From the NCBI GenBank assembly GCA_018398585.1, contig JAGTTD010000021.1, forward strand, positions 642,501-706,500: a DNA stretch of 64,000 nucleotides, given 5' to 3'. Shown here in pieces: positions 52,717-62,004 of this stretch (positions are counted from its first letter, which is position 1; each line of letters starts with the position of its first letter). The position numbers and the translations under genes were made by a program. The notes under the pieces are model-generated. The model was not told the origin of the DNA. It ran no database searches and worked only from the letters and a program-made list of their open reading frames with translations. The DNA comes from Simmondsia chinensis (lineage: Eukaryota > Streptophyta > Magnoliopsida > Caryophyllales > Simmondsiaceae).

Positions 52717-54458
52717 CTTTTTTCAACATATAACGCTAAAAATGCTGTAGAATTCAACGAAAAATAAGATAAAGAAAATCAAATCGAAATGATAACAATA
52801 AAACAAATTAAAAAACACGAGAACAAAAATATAACGACAAACACCCTTTATAAAAGCACGAAGACAAAGATTGAGCCTTAAAGAAACAAAATACAAACTC
52901 GAAATACCATAACAAAAGTTCAGACACCATAAACGATTTACGTTGTGTTGAAATTGAAGTTAAGTTAAAACATAGTAAGTCATGTAAGATGCAAGTGACG
53001 CAATACAAGCTCACTCACTAACCCAATTTAAATCGATCCGTGACTCGACAATTAAAAATAGCACTGCAAACTTTTCACCAATTTCACTCTAATAACATAA
53101 TCAAAAAATATAGGACTAAGTTACATTGAAGATAAAGTGAAACGGGTAATATTATTGTTATAGCAAAATTATTAATTCAAGATTAATTTTACAAAAAAAT
53201 TATTATTATTTACTATAACCCATATTATTACTCTGGAAACATTTTTTTGTTCTATTAATAACAACACTCAATAAAATACATAAATTTATATATATAATTC
53301 AGTCATTTTTATTCCTTTATTTGGTATATGTGTGGAATAAAGATGGAATAAATTAAAATAGTCATTCTCATATTTGGCATGAACTAGTAGGAATGAGTAT
53401 AAATAACATAGCTTACCAAAATACTCTCCAATAAATTTTAATATTATAATAATAATAATAAAGAATAACAATAATAATAACAATAAAAACTATAACAATA
53501 ATCATAATATAATAATAATAATAATAATAATGATAAAATTTTAATTCTAGTTCTATTATTATTTCCACGTTTTCAAACTCACACTCCCTTGGATGTGAAA
53601 ATTTAGAAATGGGAATGAATTTCATTCGTACTCCCACTCTTTCCCCATTCTTGCTTTCCTATACCAAACAGCTAAAAGTCGGGAATGAGGTGCCCATTTT
53701 CACTCTCACCTCTCCATTCTCTCATACCAAATAGTCTCTAATATATCTATTGACACATGATAAGTTACATTAATTACAGTCTATTTTAATATTTTATTAT
53801 TCAATATAAAAATAATAACAATTAAATTTTTAATAATTAAATAATTTAATAAAAAAGTAAATAAATACAAATGTAGATAATACGTATTAACAGACAAATG
53901 TTAGAAAATTTGTAGTAATAATTAGAGGGGGGTGGCCCACCTTGACTATACTGCTTTTTGGGTTGGACTTTGTGCTTTTGAGTCCTTTTTTGACATTTGT
54001 TGTTTTATGGAGTATTTCTAATATGTATTCAATATACATGAATTACGGTATATTAATTGTACTATATTTTAGTATTTAATTGATCAAATGTAAATATAAG
54101 AACAATAAATTTAGTATTTGACATCAAAGCGAAATTTGGTCTATTTAGATCTCTTATCTTCACGTTCTTCCTCTTTCGGTTATGTCCAAAAGCTCCCCGG
54201 GCTTGATTTTGAAAGAAAAATTTTCTTCTTTCTTTTCAGGGTACGAGGATGTTTAACCGATTTGTGGTGGGTTACTTGTATTTAATACGATTATGACATT
54301 AAAAAACTCTAGAAAACGAAAAAGGAAAGAGAGGAAATTACAAGAGATAGTAATTATTTCTAAAAGACTACACCATCACCGAAGTGGACCAGGAACAAGA
54401 TGAGAAAGAACCAATGCAGCAAAGCAAGGGAGGGAGAGTAGACAATCATCAATAGAAG
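52717..54458. other. Intergenic, no gene; AT-rich with (ATA)n/(ATT)n
   Basis: No recognisable gene. Contains an imperfect (AAT)n microsatellite at about 53445-53532 within a short element-like block ending ACTCCCTTGGATGTG-type sequence. ORFs are low-complexity. Confidence 0.5.
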
Positions 54459-54463
54459 TGCTG

Positions 54464-54756
54464 TGTTAGAGTATAAAACCAATCATGGACCTTCATCCAT
54501 CAGCTTAAGCTTTTGGGAAAGATGGTTCTTTGACATGGTATCAGAGTCTTGATAACCAAGAAGTCAGGAGTTCGAATCTCAACAATCCCCACATTCAATA
54601 TTAAAACAATTAAGCACAAGGTAAGAGGTGGGCCTGTGCATTATCCACGCTTCAAGCTCAAACGGGCATTTGCGTGAGGGGGCATGTTAGAGTATAAAAC
54701 CAATCCTAGACCTTCACCCATCAGCTTAAGCTTTTGGGAAAGATGGTTCTTTGACA
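54464..54756 (+). mobile_element. Complete TRIM element, 72-bp LTRs
   Basis: Two 72-bp LTRs (54464-54535 and 54685-54756, TGTTAGAGTATAAAACCAAT to TTCTTTGACA), primer-binding site TGGTATCAGAGTCTTGAT right after the first, purine-rich GTGAGGGGGCA just before the second, and a 5-bp target duplication TGCTG on both sides (54459-54463, 54757-54761). 293 bp, non-coding: a terminal-repeat retrotransposon in miniature needing proteins from elsewhere. The LTRs differ at only about four positions. Confidence 0.93.
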
Positions 54757-54920
54757 TGCTGGCCGACCAAATAGAGGAAACGTTCATTTTAGTTGCTTCA
54801 ATTATTGCACACCCTTTATTCGATTTGAAGTTTAATGTACTATATCGGATTTATCGATCGTACTTTATATTGATACTGAACATCAAAGTTTAATGGGTAT
54901 TAACAAAAAGAAGTCATTGC

Positions 54921-55102
54921 GCCCATCATGAGGCATCTCAATTAGTGGCGTCTCCTACTCATGCGGTCATCGCCCAGAGGTCAGCAGTTCGACTCTCACT
55001 AAGGATATACTCATGACTTACCTGCTCATGGGGACGGGATTGTGGGCCTCCTCATGGGTCGGGATTGACTGGAGTAATCGAGTCCCTCGTTACCAAAAAC
55101 CG
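54921..55102 (+). mobile_element. tRNA-derived SINE
   Basis: Head with GTGGCGTCTCCTACTCATGC at the A-box position and GTCAGCAGTTCGACTCTC as B-box about 35 bases later, a 3' body GACGGGATTGTGGGCCTCC and end CTCGTTACCAAAAAC. Flanked by an imperfect 14-bp duplication AAAGAAGTCATTGC (54907-54920) / AAAGTAGTTATTGC (55103-55116). Confidence 0.75.
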
Positions 55103-55310
55103 AAAGTAGTTATTGCCCTGCATTAATGTTGAACCCAGATAGAGGTAACATTCTTATCGCCTTGGCAACCGATTTTCTTGTGACTATCAAGAAAATGGCA
55201 TTTATTACCATTCTACCGCATTATTATTATCTTCAAAATTTATGTGTTATTCTTTTCTCTTATTTTGGAAATATAACCTTTACAGGTGACATCGAAGCTA
55301 TAGAGCCTCT

Positions 55311-55777
55311 TTTTTTTCGATAATTTGCGACAAAGTCGCGAACACAAGCAGGCCGCTTGCTAGGCGAGGGCTGAGTCCAACCGCAACAGCATGGGGACCA
55401 GAAATAAAAAGCACAAAACAAGAAAACAGAAACAAAAGCTCCCCTTAAAACACGACGCAGACAAGACACGAGGACAACTCTCAAAGAACAAACACACACA
55501 GGAGTCCTAGCTGAAGAAGAACCAGAAGGCGAACAGGAGAAAAGAGAGCGTCCCCCAAAAATAGTGCCGGGAAAGCGTCTAAGATAACCGAGAAGAGGAA
55601 AAAACGGAAGAGGGGAAATCGAGTTCAAAAGATCACGGAAGAGAAGTATGATGAGAGGATACTAAATGCAGAGCGGGTAATAGAGATAGGAGAACGGGTG
55701 GGCTTCAACTTTGATGGCTTCGACCCGCCGATGGCGGCAGACATTCTTGCGCAATAAAGGGATTGGGTGTTGGGTGG
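55311..55777 (-). mobile_element. L1-type LINE 3' end with perfect target duplication
   Basis: Reverse-oriented: T-run, CGATAATTTGCGACAAAGTC (complement of the L1 end) and GAGGGCTGAGTCCAACCGC. Perfect 15-bp duplication AGCTATAGAGCCTCT (55296-55310 and 55778-55792), suggesting a recent insertion. Minus-strand ORFs inside belong to the 3' UTR or a non-autonomous derivative. Confidence 0.85.
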
Positions 55778-55849
55778 AGCTATAGAGCCTCTAATATCAT
55801 TTATTATAATCACTCACAGAATATCGAACCCTAAATTGAAAGAACAATT

Positions 55850-56130
55850 ATATACAAGAGGGGGTGGAGGAGAACACCGGAATTTACGCGGTTCAATCGA
55901 AGCATAGGGGGCACAATAGTTTCATTATAATAATTCGAGTTTATATGAGACGTCTTAACTCTCAACTCTAATTCAAACCGTAATAGTAATATATACAACT
56001 CTTGTGTATATATAAAGCCACTGGACTAAAGTTCTAGTATGTCATGGGCCTAAATAGGATTGGCCCAATCCTATACTTTATAAAAAAGGCTCAATACAAC
56101 CAGGCTCCATATATAACCCAATATAAGCAA
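55850..56130. mobile_element. LTR fragment, member 1 of a pair
   Basis: GAGAACACCGGAATTTACGC, ATGAGACGTCTTAACTCTC, ATATACAACTCT, TGTCATGGGCCTA and CATATATAACCCAA recur at 60285-60545 in the same order. Typical of plant LTRs starting close to ACACCGGAATTTACGTGGTT. No internal region remains. Confidence 0.6.
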
Positions 56131-56259
56131 GAGCTTGACTAGGCAAATCAGCTGCTTAATGATTCCCATTGATCTTAGAACTTTTGGAGAGAACACAAAA
56201 AAGAAATAAAATATCAAATAAAAATTGTTGACATGGAACATGAGTTCAACAATCTATAC

Positions 56260-57524
56260 GTGTTCTCTATCATAATGCGATAATTTCTTTCGTCAGAAAA
56301 TGCTAACATGACATATTATTTTGATAATATATAAGTAATTTTTGTCAGGACAACTTTTTGTTAATATGTTCATATTCTATATCACATCATTTTGTTGGCA
56401 GAAATTTGTCGAATTTTAATGAAAAGACACCAGATTCTAACACAATATATACCTAGGTGAAAAAATTCAGGTTACCTTATTGTAAATATTAAAATGACAT
56501 GATAATTAGGTGATAAACGCTTCAATTTTAGAATATCTAAGAGATTTTCCTAATTTATAGTGCTTTGATAGTTTTTTTGTTACTTGTCGTATATATTGTA
56601 TTGCTACTTATAAGGAACATACGCAGTGCCTCAAGGGCTCCCGCCTACGCAGGGTTTGGGGGGGTGGATGTACGCAGCCTTCCCCCTTCAGGATGTTAAC
56701 CTGAAGAGAGGCTGTTTCCCAGTGCCCCCAACCTGAGAGTGAGGACTTCCCAGGAGGTCACTCATCTTGGTACTACTCTCGCCCAAGCACGCTTAACTTA
56801 GGAGTTCTCATGAGATCCGGTGACTGCGTGTTGGTGCCCTCTTTGGTATATTATATTGCTACTTATATTGTCCTATAACAGGATGTAAAATGATTGGTGA
56901 ATTTTTTTTTTTTTTTAATACCATACAAGAAGACGCGGGAAATTAAGTTTTCATTTGAAACAAATAACGTAAAACCCCAATTAGATTTTCAATTTCCTAA
57001 GAAAACCTTTTCTGAAGAAAAATCAATTCCGGAAATCTACTTTTTCTCCAAAACAAGAATCTACCAAATTTTGGCCAAAGATACTTAATTCATAAAAATA
57101 TTAAACTTTAGGGTACTTGGGCGATAAAATTTTTAGACTTTGGGGTATATCATTGTATAGTATTGAAATATCGTGGTATCTATGTAATAAAAGCTAAAAT
57201 CTTGGGACACCTTGATAACTTCCCTATATAATATTATATAACAATTCAAATTCATTACAATTGTTTTGCTAAAACAACGACAAAGTAACATTCAAGCTAT
57301 GTTTAATTATTCGGTCCAGTTCTTATCTGATATTGTGACGTTAAATATTTACGATCCAATCTGGTGAATTTCGATTTGATCTAGATTTGATGCTGGGAAG
57401 TCATTTTCCATCCAACCTTTTTTTTTTTCCGAAAAACCTTTTCAGATACCGAATGCGCAACAAACAACAGAAAATGAGAAAACCAATTTATAGAATCTAT
57501 TTTTCCGCAAAAACAAACGGAGCC
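56260..57524. mobile_element. PIF/Harbinger-like element, second copy, carrying a SINE
   Basis: Aligns with 20880-21451 (AATGCTAACATGACATA, GATAATATATAAGTAATTTTTGT, AAAATGATTGGTGAA, GGAAATTAAGTTTTC). Right end ACAAACGGAGCC followed by TTA at 57525. The left end is not preserved or not recognised. Confidence 0.55.
56613..56846 (-). mobile_element. 5S-rRNA-derived SINE, full-length with 21-bp target duplication
   Basis: 234 bp. Minus strand: head CCAAAGAGGGCACCAACACG, 5S body (GTCACCGGATCTCATGAG, GTTAAGCGTGCTTGGGCGAG, AGTAGTACCAAGATGAGTGA, CCTCCTGGGAAGTCC), shortened junction CTCACTCTCAGGTTGGGGGC, RTE tail, terminus GGCACTGCGTATGTTCCT. Duplications TATATTGTATTGCTACTTAT+A (56592-56612) and TATATTATATTGCTACTTAT+A (56847-56867) differ by one base. 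The related Harbinger element at 20364-21451 has the site unoccupied. Confidence 0.94.
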
Positions 57525-57646
57525 TTAGTCTCCTTAATTGGAGTTTTCATTGAACCAACGCAAAAAATTAGCAAACCAAAGTCAGATTCATCAAAACCAT
57601 CAATAAACATAAAGGGTGGTTGATTGAGGCCAATAAGATGTAATTT

Positions 57647-58160
57647 TGTTAAATTTCACCGGCCTAAAGGCCCGACCCCCTGAATACAAACATACGAGGT
57701 CCATATATAAACCTAAGTAGGGTTCCATCCTAAAATATATTGGTCTCTTCACTCTTAATACTCCAATGTGGGATTCAACTATATAGACTTACCAGTGGAG
57801 TCTTTAACACTCCCCTTCACATATGAGTCTACTTCAAACGCACCCCTCGCCTTCTCCAATCCAATTCAGAATTACGTCCAATTGGATCGAACATTCACCG
57901 AAAAGGCCCTCAATGCAACAAATTCAAATATACCCCTCTTACACAATGCTTCAAATAAGAGTCCAGGATCATCCACCTGCTCTGATACCATGTCAAATTT
58001 CATCCCCCGACTCACGGAGTTGGAACATACAAAGTTCACATATAAGTCCAAGTGGGGTTCTATCCTAAAATCAATTAGCATTAGATGGAGTAACCCATGA
58101 CTACTATGAGAGAGTGGATTACGGGCCATTTATTTGGTTACCGACATCATATATATATTG
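57647..58160 (-). mobile_element. TRIM-like element with tRNA-iMet primer-binding site
   Basis: Direct repeats at 57647-57812 and 57991-58160 (TGTTAAATTTCACC / TGTCAAATTTCATC, CATATATAAACCTAAGTAGG / CACATATAAGTCCAAGTGGG, TTCCATCCTAAAAT / TTCTATCCTAAAAT). GCTCTGATACCA at 57979-57990 is the exact complement of the primer-binding site next to the minus-strand 5' LTR, and CACTCCCCTTC near 57810-57820 the complement of a polypurine tract. No coding sequence. Confidence 0.8.
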
Positions 58161-58210
58161 TAGCTAGTAGCTTTCAAAAACCTAACGAGGAAGGCATCCA
58201 TTATTTTCTA

Positions 58211-58440
58211 CATGTTTTTTTTTTTTTTTTTTTTTTTTTTGATAATTGAGAATATATTCATATAAAATGAATGCAGTACAAGCAAACAGCCACACTCGCA
58301 ACTCGAACCAAACAGACGACCCAAAGACACCTCAACACCTAAAACACCAAACCGGGAACAAACGAGAACTCCAAACGTGCAAAACAGGGGCGCCTCGGAA
58401 ACAACAGACACCGAACAAAAACCGACAGACCAAATATTAG
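58211..58440 (-). mobile_element. L1-type LINE 3' end, reverse orientation
   Basis: T30 followed by GATAATTGAGAATATATTCA, the complement of an A-tailed L1 end, then C/A-rich 3' UTR sequence (complement T/G-rich as in other copies). No ORF. Confidence 0.55.
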
Positions 58441-58627
58441 TAATGCATTATGTTTGGTTGGGGTTGGTAAGCAAGGGGTGCTTACATTATTGTTTCCTGC
58501 TTGTAATAATCAAAATGGCGGTTCAATTACGCAACAATGACATGAACAAAATAATGATACTTGCTGAACTTCTTCATCAATTTAGACCATAAAACAAAAA
58601 TGTACTATTGATTGTAACTCTTCCGAT

Positions 58628-59063
58628 TAGAGATGGCAATGGACACGGGTATAAGTGGAGCGAGTAGCGGATAAGATATGGGTGTACGAGCTCTGTACCC
58701 GCCACGGGTATGGCGTACCTGCCCCGCCCGACCTTATACTCGCTCTATTTTGTACATAGTTAACTTTCAAATTAAAAAGTACGTGCTTAAATTCAATAAC
58801 CTAAATTTTTTATCAGTGTTATAAAAAAATATAAATGGATCTTTAAAAATAGTATTATATAATTAATATGGGTAAGTATACATAATCGTTTTCTACAAGA
58901 ACAAGGGCGGGTACGGGTATGGATTTGTACCTGCTGGGGTGGGCGTGGGTATCTATTTCATACCCGTGGGGGGTAATAGGGCGAGTATGGTATGGATTTT
59001 AGTGGCGGGTATGGGTACGGAGGAAGCAACTCCCGTACCCGTCCCGCCCCATTGCCATCCCTA
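58628..59063. mobile_element. hAT-like MITE, GGGTACGGGT type
   Basis: Inverted ends TAGAGATGGCAATGG and CCATTGCCATCCCTA (as CCCATTGCCATCCCTA), interior of GGGTACGGG/CCCGTACCC words, and an imperfect 8-bp duplication CTTCCGAT / CTTTCAAT (58620-58627, 59064-59071), the hAT length. Confidence 0.72.
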
Positions 59064-59349
59064 CTTTCAATATAGGGAATTGTATTTTATCAATTTATCT
59101 TCGATATCTTTATAATGTTTTTGTTGGTATGTAAGTGAGAACCGAGATGTATAAAAAGTCTATGTCTTGTTTTGCAAAATAGTTTGCTATAAAATTTGCT
59201 TCTCTTCGGGAATGTATAATTTTAGAATTATTAAAACGTAAGACTAAAGAAATGATTTTGTTGACCAAAAAACTTTATTTCCGTAGAGTAGATTGCAGAG
59301 TTACATTTGAAGAAAATCTGACTCGAATGATCAGGGGGCAATGACGAAT

Positions 59350-59985
59350 TGATACATATCAAAGAGGGTTCCTTAGCAAAATCAATTGACAATAGGCAGA
59401 GGAGTTCCCTTTGTATATATATTAGTAGAATTTTTTCTTGACCCCACCATTTTAGGGTTGATCAATCCACCACGCTCTGCTTCTCGCGTGCAAGCGAGTT
59501 GGCTTTGATATCTAGTCCTAGGTTATCACTGCAATTCCAGCATTACCATCCGCACTTTATGGACTGACTTTGCGCTAAATATCTAGTCCTGGGTGAACAC
59601 TTCTATTATGATGTCACCACCTTGTAATGGACATGATTTTGTACTAGAGTTACTTCAAGTCCAAGGCAAACATTGCAATACTAGCGTCATCATTTCAGAC
59701 TAGGGATGTGAGTGGTATAATGGTAATTTATTTTGCAACACGTCACACGTCGGCCTCCCATATGATCGTTGAGTGACATCGGTCCCCCATATGACGGGTG
59801 AACGGTAGAATCAGTCTCCCATAAGACCTAGAATCCATAAGGCAAGATCGATGACTATGATACCAATGATGCACACCAAAGGAGTTTCCATCCCAAAACC
59901 AATTGATAATGGGCGAGTAGTTCCCTTTGTATATATATGGGTATATTTTTCCCTATCCTACTGATGTGGGACGCATCACAAATCA
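59350..59985 (-). mobile_element. TRIM-like element, larger core
   Basis: Direct repeats at 59350-59470 and 59867-59985 (TAGTTCCCTTTGTATATATA or GAGTTCCCTTTGTATATATA, AAACCAATTGATAATGGG / AAATCAATTGACAATAGG). CTATGATACCAA next to the minus-strand 5' LTR is a one-base variant of the primer-binding-site complement. The core of about 400 bp has no ORF. Confidence 0.7.
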
Positions 59986-60284
59986 GTCTTGGAAACTAGA
60001 GATGTCTAATGCCTACCACAGAGCACAAGGCGCACCAAAATTAAATTCAAGGTCGCTACTAGCAAGAAAAGATCCATCAGAGTTCTTGATAACTTCTCGA
60101 ATTCCTATTGTCATTACTCTGAGTAAAAAAAAACTTTGTGTAATCTTTTACATCAATTGTTAGCGAACATTTGATCTCTACTAACAAGATAGCTAATTGT
60201 TCTCATGAGACTCTGTCAGGCTCACCCACAAACACAGAGAATCCTATATCGAAATAGCAATCACAAAGAAAGAGAATTGTGGAG

Positions 60285-60545
60285 TAAAATCAAGAACACC
60301 GGAATTTACGTGATTCAGCCAAAGTTTACATCCACGGTGGGGAGCACAGTAATTCCACTATATCATTGCAAATTTACATGAGACGTTTGAACTCTTAACG
60401 CTTTCTCAACCCTAACTTCAACATATACAACCCTACTATATATATATATATATATATAGAGCCTCACATGCTAAACCATAGTGTTTCACGGGCCTAGATT
60501 ATATTAGTTTAATCTTTTAACTTATATATAAGACCTGATATAACC
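60285..60545. mobile_element. LTR fragment, member 2 of a pair
   Basis: Counterpart of 55850-56130: AAGAACACCGGAATTTACGT, ATGAGACGTTTGAACTCTTA, CATATACAACCCTA, GTTTCACGGGCCTA and ACACATAACCCAAC, with a (TA)n run in the middle. Confidence 0.6.
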
Positions 60546-61300
60546 AAACTTTACACATAACCCAACAATTAATCCGTCGAGCAACGACTTGGCTACTTTA
60601 GTCCCTAGTGTTATTCCTGCAGCTATTAATAAAGCCAAAAAAAGAAAATTCTTACATTGGCCCCATTGCATATGGAATATTCTTCGATTCCCTAATTGCC
60701 TGGTGTTTAAATATTAGTACTATAAGATTTGATGTATTAATTTTTTAATCTGTAACTTTTTAAAATATTATTTCAGTCCAAAAGTTACAAGTTTTAAATA
60801 AACTATTCCGAATGACAGTGTGTAAGGAATTAAAATAGGCATCTCGCTGAACTTTTTTTCATTAACAGTGTCACAACATTTAGGTTTGTGTGTGGGATAA
60901 TGGGAGTAATGAGGGGATTGTGGGTTTGCCGTCAAATAATGACAAGTTTTACACTCTTTTATATTATTAATTGGACTATTTTATTAAATATATATAACTT
61001 TAGAATGAGAAAAAATTCTTTCATAAAATTTATAGATTAAACAATCAATGCATCATACCTCAAAATAATAATATATAATTTACCTTTTAATTGTTTATTC
61101 CAAAAGTAGATAGTACTTCACTTTAACTGATATTATATTTAAAATTTTTATATTAATCTATAGTTTTTTTATGATAATAATATTTAGAAAATTATATCTC
61201 CTAGTTCTAGGAAAAGTTACAATTGACATGTTTCAATTAACAAAATATTTTCTTAATTTATAAATATGCTTCCCAATTTTAAACTGTAGAAACCTAGATG
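60546..61300. other. AT-rich intergenic stretch, no gene seen
   Basis: No recognisable gene or complete element. Confidence 0.5.
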
Positions 61301-61304
61301 TGAT

Positions 61305-61593
61305 TGTTAGAGTATAAAACTATTCCCAGATCTTTACCCATTAGCTTAAAATTTTGGAAAAGATGGTTCCTTGACACAATATTAGAGCCTAGTTGACCAA
61401 GGGGCCACGAGTTCGAATCTCAATAGCCCCCACTATTAAAACAATTTAAGCACAAGGTAATGAGGGTGAGCCTGGGCATTATCCACGCTACAAGCCCAGT
61501 TGACATTCGTGTGAAGGGGCATATTAGAGTATAAAATTATTCCTGAGTCTTTACCCATCGGGTTAAACTTTTGAGAAACATGATTTATTGACA
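61305..61593 (+). mobile_element. TRIM element, older member of the 72-bp-LTR family
   Basis: LTRs 61305-61376 and 61522-61593, each 72 bp, homologous to those at 54464-54756 but well diverged from each other. The primer-binding region has decayed to CAATATTAGAGCC. GTGAT / GTTAT (61300-61304, 61594-61598) is the probable 5-bp target duplication. 289 bp, non-coding. Confidence 0.85.
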
Positions 61594-61639
61594 GTTATAT
61601 TTGTTTAAGGAAATTATTTGTTTCTTTTTCTAGCCTCTC

Positions 61640-62000
61640 CTTTGCAACGAGGAAAATGAGACGTGATAGCCATGAAAGTGAAGGGACAATGGTGTTCAAC
61701 TATTATTAATTGCATTTTTCTAGAAGTATTGGATATTTTTTCCCCCTTTTTATTAGGTTTAATAATGGGACAGAGCAGAATGGAGACAGGTTATTTATGT
61801 TCCACTATTTTGAAATTCTGCAAGAAAATGAAACCTTTTCCCTACTCTATAACACGGGAGTTGAAAATGTGGAGCATCTATTCCTACTCTGTCACAGGTC
61901 ATGGTTATTGTGGGCTTGATCGGTGGGGTATCGTTTTGGTTTCATCGACTACCTTTAAAGAGTTTTACCACCAATGGATTACTTGCGAAGTTGGGGGAAA
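61640..62000 (+). pseudogene. L1 LINE zf-RVT fragment
   Basis: NDRLFMF-like sequence (NGDRLFMFHYFEI), then TFSLLYNTGVENVEHLFLLC and HRSWLLW form the zf-RVT zinc-binding region of plant L1 ORF2; the following frame reads WGIVLVSSTTFKEFYHQW. Two frames are needed, so it is dead. No further domain continues into the RTE sequence after 62005. Confidence 0.7.
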
Positions 62001-62004
62001 ATTT

